DNA of 33,340 nucleotides from Geovibrio ferrireducens (lineage in GTDB: Bacteria; Chrysiogenota; Deferribacteres; Deferribacterales; Geovibrionaceae). The stretch lies in contig NZ_JAJAPB010000019.1 in NCBI RefSeq assembly GCF_026226615.1, positions 1 to 33,340 of the forward strand. Reading direction: 5' to 3'. Under the pieces are notes generated by a model. That model saw nothing but the letters and a program-made list of their open reading frames with translations. It did not search any database and was not told where the DNA came from. Within the stretch, counting starts at the first letter, position 1. Every line of letters starts with the position of its first letter. The position numbers and the translations under genes are program-made. Shown here piece by piece: positions 1-8,522 of this stretch.

Positions 1-41
1 GTGCGGAGCGAAGCCTTGCTCTGCAAGGCGCGAGCGTGTGA
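1..41 (-). repeat. Dispersed hairpin repeat, copy A
   Basis: Read on the minus strand this is an 11-base block ACACGCTCGCG, a six-pair stem CCTTGC/GCAAGG with loop AGA, then CTTCGCTCCGCAC. The same arrangement occurs at 27909-27942 with different stem bases that still pair. A second inverted repeat follows at 44-68, where AAACGG pairs with CCGTTT. The copy touches the window edge, so its full extent is not visible. Confidence 0.65.
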
Positions 42-92
42 GAAAACGGACAGGATGTACCGTTTGCGAACTATGGAAGAAGGACAGCATAA

Positions 93-1214
93 ATGAGTAT
101 TGAAGAATCACAAAGCTTATTCTGGGAACTGAAAGAGCAGGTCAAGGGCTTTTATCCTGTGGTCAATGAGGAAGACATAACCGAAAGAATCCGCAGGGTG
201 GACGAAATGTCCATTAACGAGCCTGACTTCTGGACAAAAAAAGAGTCAAAAGCGCTGCTTAAAGAACAGTCAAACATGAAGAAATTCCTTGAAGAATGGA
301 AAGAGGTAAAAGGCCTTGTTGATGAGGTTGAAACCCTTATAGAACTCTACGGCGAAGGTGCGGAAGAGGTCGGCGAGGAGATTGTCGCTGTAACTGATAA
401 ACTGGAAACCACTATCAGACAGTTTGAGCTTAAGCTCATACTGGACGACCCCCATGACCCTAACAACGCAATCCTCACCATTCACTCCGGAGCGGGCGGA
501 ACAGAGTCCAACGACTGGGCGCAGATGCTTTACCGCATGTACACCAGGTACGCAGAGAGAATGGGATTCAAGTGCGAAGTTATGGATATGGTGGAAGGTG
601 AGGAAGCGGGCATAAAATCCGTTACTTTCAACATCATAGGCGCTTACGCCTTCGGTTATCTCAAAGGAGAGATAGGCGTTCACAGACTTGTGCGGATCTC
701 CCCGTTCGATTCCCAGAGCAGAAGACACACATCATTCGCCTCCGTATTTGTTCTCCCTGAGATTGATGACGACATAGAAATAGAGATCAACGAATCCGAA
801 CTCCAGATAGATACCTACCGGGCCAGCGGCGCGGGCGGTCAGCACATCAACACCACGGACTCCGCAGTGCGCATAACCCACCAACCCACCGGAATAGTGG
901 TCACATGCCAGAACGAGCGCAGCCAGCATAAGAACAAGGCTCACGCTATGAAGCTCCTTAAAGCGAAGCTCTATGACCACGAAATGAAAAAGCGCAACGA
1001 AGAGCGTGACAAGCTGGAAAGCACCAAAACCGACATCGGCTGGGGCAGCCAGATACGAAGCTATGTTATGCATCCGTACAAAATGGTTAAGGACCTGAGA
1101 ACGAGACACGAGACCGGAAACGTGGACAGTGTTATGGATGGCGGACTTGAACCCTTTATCAGATCATATCTTCTTCATTCGGCAGGTATAGAAAGTGATG
1201 CAAAAGAAAATTGA
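93..1214 (+). CDS. prfB: Peptide chain release factor 2
   Basis: RF2 recognises UGA and UAA stop codons in the ribosomal A site and triggers release of the finished peptide. The 373-residue protein has the stop-recognition tripeptide SPF (in RISPFDSQSRRH) and the catalytic GGQ loop (RASGAGGQHINTTDSAV). Its N-terminal helical domain lines up in length with E. coli RF2. The reading frame runs straight through the position where many bacteria carry a programmed +1 frameshift at an in-frame UGA near codon 26; here the codons read Gly-Phe-Tyr-Pro with no stop, so autoregulation by frameshifting is absent. AAGGA lies about nine bases before the ATG. It is the first gene of a plus-strand run, and alr overlaps its last 17 bases, which suggests translational coupling. 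Confidence 0.97.
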   Translation: MSIEESQSLFWELKEQVKGFYPVVNEEDITERIRRVDEMSINEPDFWTKKESKALLKEQSNMKKFLEEWKEVKGLVDEVETLIELYGEGAEEVGEEIVAVTDKLETTIRQFELKLILDDPHDPNNAILTIHSGAGGTESNDWAQMLYRMYTRYAERMGFKCEVMDMVEGEEAGIKSVTFNIIGAYAFGYLKGEIGVHRLVRISPFDSQSRRHTSFASVFVLPEIDDDIEIEINESELQIDTYRASGAGGQHINTTDSAVRITHQPTGIVVTCQNERSQHKNKAHAMKLLKAKLYDHEMKKRNEERDKLESTKTDIGWGSQIRSYVMHPYKMVKDLRTRHETGNVDSVMDGGLEPFIRSYLLHSAGIESDAKEN

Positions 1215-2286
1215 GTCTCTACGGCCTACATACGCTCAGATAGACTTAAACGCATTTGCGCATAACATAGAACAGGCAAGAAGCTTAAGCGGAACGGATA
1301 TAATAGCCATCATAAAGGCCGACGGCTACGGCCACGGGGCGCTTCCTCTGGCGGAATACGCATGGAAACGCTGCGGGGTGAAACGCTTCGGCGTTGCCAC
1401 TCTGTTTGAGGGGATCATACTGAGGGAGCATCTCGGCCGTGAGCCTATGATATTCCTTCTGGGATATGTGGATCAGTATCTTCATGACGAAATGTTCAGC
1501 AATAACCTGATCCCCGCGGTTTTTGACGATGAAATAGCCTCGGCTTACCATGCCTATCTCGCGAAACATGACCGCACAGCGGATATAACCCTCAAGATAG
1601 ACACCGGAATGCACAGGCTGGGCTACCAGCCGGATATGGACTACTACAGCTTTACTGTGAAGTACCCCCGTTTCCGTGTATGCCATGTGATGAGCCATCT
1701 TTCCAGCTCCGACACGGATCCGGAGTACAGCAATTACCAGAAAGAGCGTTTCAGCACGTTCATAACGAAAAATCATATCAAATCAAACACCAGCCTGCTG
1801 AACTCATCCGGCATCGCAAACATCAGGAATGAATTCTCCCTCGTGCGGCCCGGTATCATGCTCTACGGTTATCTTTACGGCAACAATGAGGTTGCCTTAA
1901 AGAAAGTTATGAGGATATACTCAAAAGTGGTTCATATAAAACAGATAGCCGGAGGTGAAACCGTCAGCTACAACAGGCGCTTCACCGCGGACAGGGATAT
2001 GACCATAGGGGTTGTCCCCATAGGATACGCAGACGGCTATTCCAGACGCTTTTCAAACCGTGCTGAGATGCGCGTAAACGGTGTTAACTGCCCGGTTATC
2101 GGAACCGTCTGTATGGATATGACAATGATAGATCTCTCAAATGTTCCTCTTAACGGCTCATACCCGGAGGTGGAAGTTCTGGGAGATAATATAACTGCTG
2201 ATAAATGGGCGGAACTTGCGGACACTATCAGCTATGAGGTTCTATGCGGTATTTCTGACAGAATACCCAGAATCTACAAAGACTAA
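1198..2286 (+). CDS. alr: Alanine racemase
   Basis: This PLP enzyme interconverts L- and D-alanine and supplies D-alanine for peptidoglycan. Near the N-terminus, AIIKADGYGHGA carries the lysine that forms the Schiff base with PLP; the C-terminal domain has VPIGYADGYSRRF with the catalytic tyrosine and GTVCMDMTMID, also typical of the family. The length of about 362 residues is normal. The start is ambiguous between GTG at 1195 and ATG at 1198; I use the ATG. The gene overlaps the end of prfB in another frame, and mlaE follows after 18 bases, so it is probably co-transcribed with both. Confidence 0.96.
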   Translation: MQKKIESLRPTYAQIDLNAFAHNIEQARSLSGTDIIAIIKADGYGHGALPLAEYAWKRCGVKRFGVATLFEGIILREHLGREPMIFLLGYVDQYLHDEMFSNNLIPAVFDDEIASAYHAYLAKHDRTADITLKIDTGMHRLGYQPDMDYYSFTVKYPRFRVCHVMSHLSSSDTDPEYSNYQKERFSTFITKNHIKSNTSLLNSSGIANIRNEFSLVRPGIMLYGYLYGNNEVALKKVMRIYSKVVHIKQIAGGETVSYNRRFTADRDMTIGVVPIGYADGYSRRFSNRAEMRVNGVNCPVIGTVCMDMTMIDLSNVPLNGSYPEVEVLGDNITADKWAELADTISYEVLCGISDRIPRIYKD

Positions 2287-2304
2287 AGGAGAAGTTCCTT
2301 CACA

Positions 2305-3075
2305 ATGAACGGAATTCTGGCATTCATAGGCAGACCCTTTACAGTGATGAGCGTGGGCGCGGGCAGACTGTTTCTGCTTTTCTGGGAAACGCTGCGTGTA
2401 GCTTTTGTTCCCCCGTACAGATTCAGGCTGTTTATAAAGCAGGTTGAGTTCATAGGCGTAAACTCGCTTTCCGTCATAATACTCACCGGAAGCTTCACCG
2501 GGATGGTCTTCGCCTTTCAGAGCTATATAGGTTTCAGTAAGTTCGGCGCGGAATATCTGGTGGGAACGGTTGTAACCCTCGGTATGGCGCGGGAACTGGG
2601 GCCTGTTCTCTCAGCAATAATGGTGGCCGCGAGGGCAGGCTCTGCCATCACAGCCGAAATAGGCACAATGAAAGTTACCGAGCAGATAGACGCACTCTCC
2701 TCACTGGCGGTTGATCCGGTGCAGTATCTCTTTGTACCCCGCATCCTCGCGGGTGTTTTTGTGATGCCTCTGCTCAATGCTGTTGCCGTGTTCTGCGGTA
2801 CAGTCGGGGGTATTTTCGTCGGGGTAACTATTCTGGGAATAAACAAAACTCTCTATATGGAGAATATGTACCGCTACATAGACCTTTCAGACTTCATAAA
2901 CGGAATGGTAAAATCTGTTGTGTTCGGCCTTCTGGTAACCCTTGTGGGCTGCTACAAAGGCTACTACACATCGGGCGGAGCGGAAGGCGTGGGCAAAGCC
3001 ACCACAGAGTCCGTGGTTCTGGCATGCATTCTTATACTTGTTTTTGACTATATCCTCACGGCATTCATGTTTTAG
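2305..3075 (+). CDS. mlaE: Mla-type ABC transporter permease
   Basis: This is an inner-membrane permease of the MlaE family (256 residues), the transmembrane part of the MCE-linked ABC system that moves phospholipids between the inner membrane and the periplasm. It has several hydrophobic segments and the strongly conserved stretch GMARELGPVLSAIMVAARAGSAITAEIGTM, where the EIGTM turn contacts the ATPase. The Shine-Dalgarno-like AAGGAG lies 13 bases before the ATG, which is long, but no better in-frame start is seen. The ATPase and MCE genes follow directly; no mlaC or mlaB is visible in the window. Confidence 0.93.
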   Translation: MNGILAFIGRPFTVMSVGAGRLFLLFWETLRVAFVPPYRFRLFIKQVEFIGVNSLSVIILTGSFTGMVFAFQSYIGFSKFGAEYLVGTVVTLGMARELGPVLSAIMVAARAGSAITAEIGTMKVTEQIDALSSLAVDPVQYLFVPRILAGVFVMPLLNAVAVFCGTVGGIFVGVTILGINKTLYMENMYRYIDLSDFINGMVKSVVFGLLVTLVGCYKGYYTSGGAEGVGKATTESVVLACILILVFDYILTAFMF

Positions 3076-3083
3076 GCGGTCTC

Positions 3084-3839
3084 ATGGAATTTGCGATAGA
3101 ACTGAAAGACGTACATAAAAGCTTCGGTGAATACAAAATCCATAAAGGGATTAATATTCAGGTTCATAAAAACGCCATAACCTACATTATAGGCCCCTCC
3201 GGAACAGGAAAAAGCGTCCTCCTCAAGCAGATGTGCGGCCTCATGCCACCCACGAAAGGGGATGTGCTTGTGGATGGCAGAAGCATAGTGGGGCTTAAGG
3301 GAAAGGAACTGCTCGAACTGCGTAAGAAATTCGGCATCCTTTTTCAGAATGCCGCACTGTTTGACTCCATGACAGTTTTTGAGAACGTAGCCTTTCCCCT
3401 TTCGGAGCATACAAAGCTCAGTAAAAAACAGATCCATGACATAGTTATAGAAAAACTCCGCCTGGTTGGTCTGAGAAATATTGAAAACAAACTGCCTTCT
3501 GAGCTTTCTGGCGGCATGAAGAAAAGGGTCGGCCTGGCAAGAGCCATAGCGCTGGAGCCGGCAATAATACTTTACGATGAACCCACCACAGGCCTTGACC
3601 CTATCATGTGCGATGTGGTGGATAACCTGATAAACGATACACAGAAGGAGCTTAAGATAACCTCCGTAGTCATTTCGCACGATATAGACAGTGCCCTTAA
3701 AATTGCTGACTATATCGCAATGCTTTATGACGGAAAGGTTGTTCTCTTCGGCACTCCGGATGAGTTTAAATCCACGGATAATCCTTACGTGCGTCAGTTC
3801 CTTTCCGCTTCCATGGAAGGGCCCATAAAAGTAATATAA
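3084..3839 (+). CDS. mlaF: Mla-type ABC transporter ATP-binding protein
   Basis: This is the cytoplasmic ATPase partner of the MlaE permease, 251 residues. Visible motifs in order are Walker A (GPSGTGKS), a Q-loop region (FGILFQNAALFDSMTVFENV), the ABC signature (LSGGMKKR), Walker B (IILYDEPTTGLDP) and the switch histidine (VISHDI). The FQNAALFDSMTVFENVAFPL stretch is characteristic of MlaF rather than of amino-acid or antibiotic ABC proteins. It starts eight bases after mlaE ends and is followed after 14 bases by the MCE gene, so the three form one unit that would power lipid movement across the envelope. Confidence 0.95.
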   Translation: MEFAIELKDVHKSFGEYKIHKGINIQVHKNAITYIIGPSGTGKSVLLKQMCGLMPPTKGDVLVDGRSIVGLKGKELLELRKKFGILFQNAALFDSMTVFENVAFPLSEHTKLSKKQIHDIVIEKLRLVGLRNIENKLPSELSGGMKKRVGLARAIALEPAIILYDEPTTGLDPIMCDVVDNLINDTQKELKITSVVISHDIDSALKIADYIAMLYDGKVVLFGTPDEFKSTDNPYVRQFLSASMEGPIKVI

Positions 3840-3853
3840 GCGAGGGGTAATAG

Positions 3854-5404
3854 ATGAAAGCAGGACTGGAAGCCAAGGTTGGCGCCTTTGTAATCATATG
3901 CTTTGCATTGATAGGTTTTATGTCCCTTAAGGCCGGCTCATTTTCAGTGGGCAGTCACAAAGGCATGGAAATAAAAGCGGAGCTCCGCAACGCCGCAGGT
4001 CTCACGGCGGATTCCGCTGTTATGTTCAACGGTGTTGAGGTCGGCAAGGTCACATCAGTGAAGCTTGTAAACGGAAAGCCCATTGTTACCATGGTGATAG
4101 ACAAACAATATGAAATTCCCTCAAATGTCATACTCGCTGTACGCTCAAGCGGCTTCCTCGGTGAAAAATACGCCGAACTCCAGATGAAAAGCGATGAGTT
4201 TATCGGAATGCTGCAAAAAGATGATGTGATAAGGGAATCTGCAAGCTCCACGGATTTTGACGAACTCGGAAACAAACTGGGTGATATAGCGGGGGATGTA
4301 AAGGAGATAACATCCGCGCTGAAAGAGGTTCTCGCCACGGCAGAAGCTAAAGATCATATGAAGATGACCCTTGAAAATGTACGCTATACAACAGATATGC
4401 TCCGCGAAATCCTCGCTCAGAACGAGATGCGCGTAAACGCCATAATGCGCAATGTTGAATCACTCACAGGCTCGCTCAACAGCATTGCTGTGGGCAACCA
4501 GCAGAATATGAATGAAATAATAGCCAACATCCGCCTGATAACGGAAGATCTGCGGATGCAGACCCCGGTTATAGCAGAGAACCTCAAAAATGTTACAGGC
4601 GACATTGACGATATAGTCGGCGGCAACAAAAGCGACATAAATGATACGATAAAAAGCCTCCGCGCCGTCACAGCAAAGCTTGAAACCACTGTGGACAACA
4701 TGAACGACATCACCGGACAGATAAAATCCGGTGAAGGCACTGTGGGCAAGCTTATCTATGACAACAAAACCATTGATAACATGAACGAGACGCTCACAAG
4801 CCTTAAAAACACCATGGGCAAGCTTGACAAAATGAAAGTCTATCTCTCATTTGAAGGGCAGCATAACTTTGAGGAGAGCGAGAACAAAGGCGCATTCAGG
4901 CTCAGACTTGTCCCTAGTGATAAGAGATACTACCTCCTCGGACTTGAAACACATCCGAACGGCAGGGACAGCACTACAAAAGTGTCCCGCAAATACACTC
5001 AGCCGGGCTACGGTGAGCATTCGCAGGATTATGCTTACACAGAAACAGTCAACAAAGATGAGCTTACATTCACAGCAATGTATGCCCACAGGTTCTTTGA
5101 GAATTTCTATTTCCGCATAGGGCTTATGGAGTCTGATTTCGGCGTGGGGGCGGATATTTACCCTATACCCAAAAACAAAAACTTCGAGATAAAGCTTGAT
5201 GTTTACGATTTCCCCGACAAGGACGAAGACAGAAATGCCAACGTAAAAGCATACGCGAAGTATAAATTCTTAGAAAACTTCTTTGTGACCGGCGGCGTGG
5301 AAAACATAGCAAACAGCGACACGAGAACGCTTTTCCTCGGCGGCGGCGTTGAGTTTAATGATGATGACCTCAAGTACCTGCTGGGAAGTATTCCGTCATT
5401 TTAA
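3854..5404 (+). CDS. mlaD: MCE-domain (MlaD-like) protein with beta-barrel-like C-terminal region
   Basis: The first 30 residues contain a single membrane anchor (GAFVIICFALIGFMSL), followed by one MCE domain at about residues 36-117 (AELRNAAGLTADSAVMFNGVEVGKV, then VRSSGFLGEKYAEL). Residues of about 130-325 look helical or coiled, with repeated heptad-like segments. Residues of about 330-516 are different: about ten alternating polar/aromatic stretches separated by short turns, ending in phenylalanine, as expected of outer-membrane beta-strands. E. coli MlaD is only 183 residues and lacks this part. Seen: the anchor, the MCE domain and the strand pattern. Inferred: the protein could span from inner to outer membrane as a one-piece lipid bridge. 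GAGGGG precedes the ATG by seven bases. Confidence 0.9.
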   Translation: MKAGLEAKVGAFVIICFALIGFMSLKAGSFSVGSHKGMEIKAELRNAAGLTADSAVMFNGVEVGKVTSVKLVNGKPIVTMVIDKQYEIPSNVILAVRSSGFLGEKYAELQMKSDEFIGMLQKDDVIRESASSTDFDELGNKLGDIAGDVKEITSALKEVLATAEAKDHMKMTLENVRYTTDMLREILAQNEMRVNAIMRNVESLTGSLNSIAVGNQQNMNEIIANIRLITEDLRMQTPVIAENLKNVTGDIDDIVGGNKSDINDTIKSLRAVTAKLETTVDNMNDITGQIKSGEGTVGKLIYDNKTIDNMNETLTSLKNTMGKLDKMKVYLSFEGQHNFEESENKGAFRLRLVPSDKRYYLLGLETHPNGRDSTTKVSRKYTQPGYGEHSQDYAYTETVNKDELTFTAMYAHRFFENFYFRIGLMESDFGVGADIYPIPKNKNFEIKLDVYDFPDKDEDRNANVKAYAKYKFLENFFVTGGVENIANSDTRTLFLGGGVEFNDDDLKYLLGSIPSF

Positions 5405-5413
5405 GGAACCTGA

Positions 5414-6202
5414 ATGAACTTTAACATCGGCATATCCACATGCCCTAATGATACATTCATATTCGGGGCGCTTCTTGAGGGGCATATAAAGACCCCTCAC
5501 AGCTTCTCTGTGTTTATGGATGATATAGAAGTGCTTAACAATAAAGCACTTAACCGTGAGCTCGATATAGTTAAGGTCTCATACGGAATGCTCCCGCTGG
5601 TGCTGGACGACTATTCAGTGCTTAAGGCTGGCGGTGCTTTGGGCTTCGGCTGCGGACCTTTGGTAGTGGCGGCAGCGGAGACTGACTTATCATCAGCCAA
5701 AGGCTCTGTAATAGCCATTCCCGGAATACATACAAGCGCATTCAGGTTCTTCAGGCACTTTTTCGGTGAGGATTATAATTTCATTGAAATGCGTTTTGAT
5801 GAAATCATGCCCGCAGTAAAAGAGGGCAGGGTAACCGCCGGAGTGGTGATACATGAGGGCAGGTTTGTCTACAGACAGGAAGGGCTTGTGAAGCTCTGTG
5901 ATCTGGGCGAACTCTGGGAGGAGAAGTACAAGGCTCCGATACCTTTGGGTGCGATACTCATCAGGAAAGAATATGCCTCATACGCTGATGAAATAAACGG
6001 ACTCATCAGGGAATCCATAAACTTTGCAAAGACAAGATACCCGGAGATCGAGCAATACATTAAAAAACATGCGCAAGAGCTTAATAATACAGTGATAAAA
6101 AGCCATATTGACCTTTACGTCAACGATTATTCCAGTGATATGTCGCAGGCGGTTCACGGGCTGTGCGGTTTTCTCGGCTGCAAGCCGGAGGATTTTATTT
6201 GA
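5414..6202 (+). CDS. mqnD: 1,4-dihydroxy-6-naphthoate synthase (futalosine menaquinone pathway)
   Basis: MqnD converts cyclic dehypoxanthine futalosine to 1,4-dihydroxy-6-naphthoate, a late step of the alternative menaquinone route. The 262-residue protein opens with ISTCPNDTFIFGALLEG and contains KVSYGMLPLVLDDYSVL and GGALGFGCGPLVVA, all hallmarks of this periplasmic-binding-protein-like cytoplasmic enzyme. The length fits the family. AAGGAA stands upstream of the ATG, and the gene begins nine bases after the MCE gene, so it belongs to the same run. Its presence implies that menaquinone is the main quinone. The MtaD-like deaminase at 14990-16270 could also serve this pathway. Confidence 0.93.
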   Translation: MNFNIGISTCPNDTFIFGALLEGHIKTPHSFSVFMDDIEVLNNKALNRELDIVKVSYGMLPLVLDDYSVLKAGGALGFGCGPLVVAAAETDLSSAKGSVIAIPGIHTSAFRFFRHFFGEDYNFIEMRFDEIMPAVKEGRVTAGVVIHEGRFVYRQEGLVKLCDLGELWEEKYKAPIPLGAILIRKEYASYADEINGLIRESINFAKTRYPEIEQYIKKHAQELNNTVIKSHIDLYVNDYSSDMSQAVHGLCGFLGCKPEDFI

Positions 6203-6262
6203 AAACAGCATTATCAAACCGGAATTTCTGCTTGCACATAACCCTTTGAGGCTCTAAAATCA

Positions 6263-8380
6263 ATGGCTATGAGAAAAATTGAACTTCTGCTTGAAATCAG
6301 CAATATCATTCTTGATGCGGAAAGCATGGAAGATGTCCTTACCAGAACCGTAACTCATCTCCGGCGCGGTCTGGGCAGTGATGTATGCTCTGTTTACCTT
6401 TTAAGCAAGTTCAAGAAGGACACTCTGACTCTCATGGCGACAGACGGCCTCAGCCCCTCTGCGGTGGGCAATGTCACCATGAAAACCTCAGAAGGACTAA
6501 CAGGTCTCAGTTTCACAAGCGGTGAGTACACATTCATCAGAAACGCCACCAAACACCCCGGATTCAACTACTTCCCCGGCATAAACGAAGAGCCTTTTCA
6601 TACTTATATAGGTGTGCCGCTCAAAGGACGCTCACACACCATAGGTGTTCTGGTTTTCCAGTTTCAGAAGGATAAAAAAAATACCGATGCGATGAAAGCG
6701 CTGATCAAAGCAGCAGCAGCGCAGGTTTCCACCATAATGATGAAGCATTATCTCTATGAACCTCATAATGATGATGATATGTACGAAGGCGAAATCAGCA
6801 TCCGCGGTATACCGCTCTCAGGCGGAATAGCCATAGGTTCTCCGGCGATGGTGCTTTCAAGGTTCGTGGAGAAAAACACTGGGGTTCTGGATGTTGTGCT
6901 GGAACTCAGCGAGCTTGAGAATGCCTTTCTCAAAACAAAGGCTGATCTAATTAAGCTTATTGATGATCTTGATAAAAACGGCGACAGTATAGATTCTGAA
7001 ATATTCCAGACACACCTGCTCATGCTGGAGGACAGCATGTTCAGAGAAGATATTAAAAGGCATGTGTCCGAGCACAGAAAGAGCGCCGCATTCAGTGTGC
7101 GCCACGTTGCCGATAAGGTCATAAAGAGATTTATGTCCATCCCTGACAGATACTTAAGGGAGAGGGCAGGGGATATTGAAGACATCTCCAAGCGCCTTCT
7201 CAGCCATCTGGGTGTTATGAAAAGGGATGTGGAACTTGGAGAAAACAGCATCCTGATTGCGGATGCGCTCACTCCCGGCGAAACAGCGTCCCTTGATTTA
7301 GAAAAGGTTACAGGCTTCATCACCTCAAAGGACGGTGCAACAAGCCACACAGCGATACTGGCAAAAAGCAGACACATACCTGCGGTAAGCGGCGTAAAAA
7401 AGCTTTCCGAGTTTATGGAAGTAGCCGAAACTATCATCCTTGACGGCGACAGCGGGGAGATTTTCATTAACCCCACTCCGGAGAGATTGAAGGAATATAT
7501 AGAAAAAATAAATAATATCAAACAAAAGCCGGATCTCGGCGAAGCTGACCCGAATATAATACTCCCTAACGGGGAAAGAGTGTACTTTTACGCCAATGTC
7601 TCCAGCCTTCTGGATGCGGAAAGGGCACGCAGCCTCAAAGCTGACGGAATAGGGCTTGTGCGTACTGAGATTTTTTACCTCCAGAATCCTGCGGGCTTCG
7701 GTTTCGGGGAACAGGTGAAAACCTATGAGGAAATCCTCTCAATGTTTCCCGGAGATGTTGTTTTCAGGCTGTTTGACATAGGCGCGGATAAGAAAAGCAA
7801 TCTGGAAATTCCCGAAGACAACCCGGCACTGGGCAACAGAGGGATAAGGCTTCTTCTGGACAGCAAACGTATGCTTGAGGAGCAGCTCAGGGCGCTTATC
7901 GAGGTATATTCGTCATACCCGTCGCTTAAGATAATGGTTCCGTTCGTCTCCACTCCGGAGGAACTGCGGGATGTGGTGCTCCTCGGCAGACAGATAGCCG
8001 AGGAAAGAGGCGTTAAGGCTCCCTCCTTTGGAACCATGATAGAGATTCCCTCTGCGGTGTTTTATATCGAAGAACTGGCTGAATACTGCGACTTTTTCAG
8101 TATAGGCTCTAACGATCTGTTTCAGTATTTCTTTGCTGTGGACAGAACCAACCCGGCGGTCAGCTCATTATATCCCACTAATAATAAAGCATTTCTGGCT
8201 CTTCTTGAGCATATATACCAGAGAGTGGCAAAGACAGGGCGAAAGCTTGAAATCTGCGGCGAAATAGCAGCGGACGAGCGCATACTCAGCCACCTGATAA
8301 AAACCGGATACAGGATTTTCAGTCTGAACCCTTATGTTATTAATGATTTAAGACACTTTGTAAGGAATACTCTCTGCTGA
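6263..8380 (+). CDS. ptsP: Phosphoenolpyruvate-protein phosphotransferase with GAF domain (PtsP/EI-Ntr type)
   Basis: This is an enzyme I homologue that takes phosphate from PEP and passes it to an HPr/NPr-type carrier. Residues 1-160 form a GAF domain (EGLTGLSFTSGEYTFIRNATKHPGFNYF), the mark of the nitrogen-type PtsP. The swivelling phosphohistidine domain carries GATSHTAIL with the active His at about residue 362. The C-terminal PEP-binding barrel has GIGLVRTEIFYL, RLFDIGADK, FFSIGSNDLFQYFFAVDR and EICGE with the catalytic Cys at about residue 665. The length of 705 compares with 748 in E. coli. No HPr or EIIA gene is nearby. The signal sensed by the GAF domain is unknown. It closes the plus-strand run begun by prfB. 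Confidence 0.94.
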   Translation: MAMRKIELLLEISNIILDAESMEDVLTRTVTHLRRGLGSDVCSVYLLSKFKKDTLTLMATDGLSPSAVGNVTMKTSEGLTGLSFTSGEYTFIRNATKHPGFNYFPGINEEPFHTYIGVPLKGRSHTIGVLVFQFQKDKKNTDAMKALIKAAAAQVSTIMMKHYLYEPHNDDDMYEGEISIRGIPLSGGIAIGSPAMVLSRFVEKNTGVLDVVLELSELENAFLKTKADLIKLIDDLDKNGDSIDSEIFQTHLLMLEDSMFREDIKRHVSEHRKSAAFSVRHVADKVIKRFMSIPDRYLRERAGDIEDISKRLLSHLGVMKRDVELGENSILIADALTPGETASLDLEKVTGFITSKDGATSHTAILAKSRHIPAVSGVKKLSEFMEVAETIILDGDSGEIFINPTPERLKEYIEKINNIKQKPDLGEADPNIILPNGERVYFYANVSSLLDAERARSLKADGIGLVRTEIFYLQNPAGFGFGEQVKTYEEILSMFPGDVVFRLFDIGADKKSNLEIPEDNPALGNRGIRLLLDSKRMLEEQLRALIEVYSSYPSLKIMVPFVSTPEELRDVVLLGRQIAEERGVKAPSFGTMIEIPSAVFYIEELAEYCDFFSIGSNDLFQYFFAVDRTNPAVSSLYPTNNKAFLALLEHIYQRVAKTGRKLEICGEIAADERILSHLIKTGYRIFSLNPYVINDLRHFVRNTLC

Positions 8381-8522
8381 ATAAGCTTCCTGAGTTGCAG
8401 CCCAGCAGCTTTTTATTTGTCATATATATTTTAACAATTTATTCAAAATTATATCGTATGATAGTTTTTCACTCAATGCGCTGTGTTATCTTTCCTTCAT
8501 ATCTTATATAGGAGGATGCACA
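8381..8522 (+). promoter_or_regulatory. AT-rich upstream region of the secreted flavoprotein gene
   Basis: This 142-base gap separates ptsP from the reductase cluster and probably holds the cluster promoter. I see an imperfect 24-base dyad at 8445-8468 with arms AAAANTAT and ATANTTTT, a TATGAT at 8457-8462 inside it and a TTAACA at 8431-8436; the spacing between these two boxes (20) is too long for a normal sigma-70 promoter. A strong AGGAGG at 8512-8517 sits seven bases before the ATG. The dyad is a plausible site for the Crp-type regulator encoded downstream, but that is inference. Confidence 0.35.

Noticed and set aside
3072-3680. A 202-codon minus-strand frame opposite mlaF
   Set aside because: It is a complement-strand shadow of a clear ABC ATPase gene; the same holds for the long antisense frames in carB, purB and recG.
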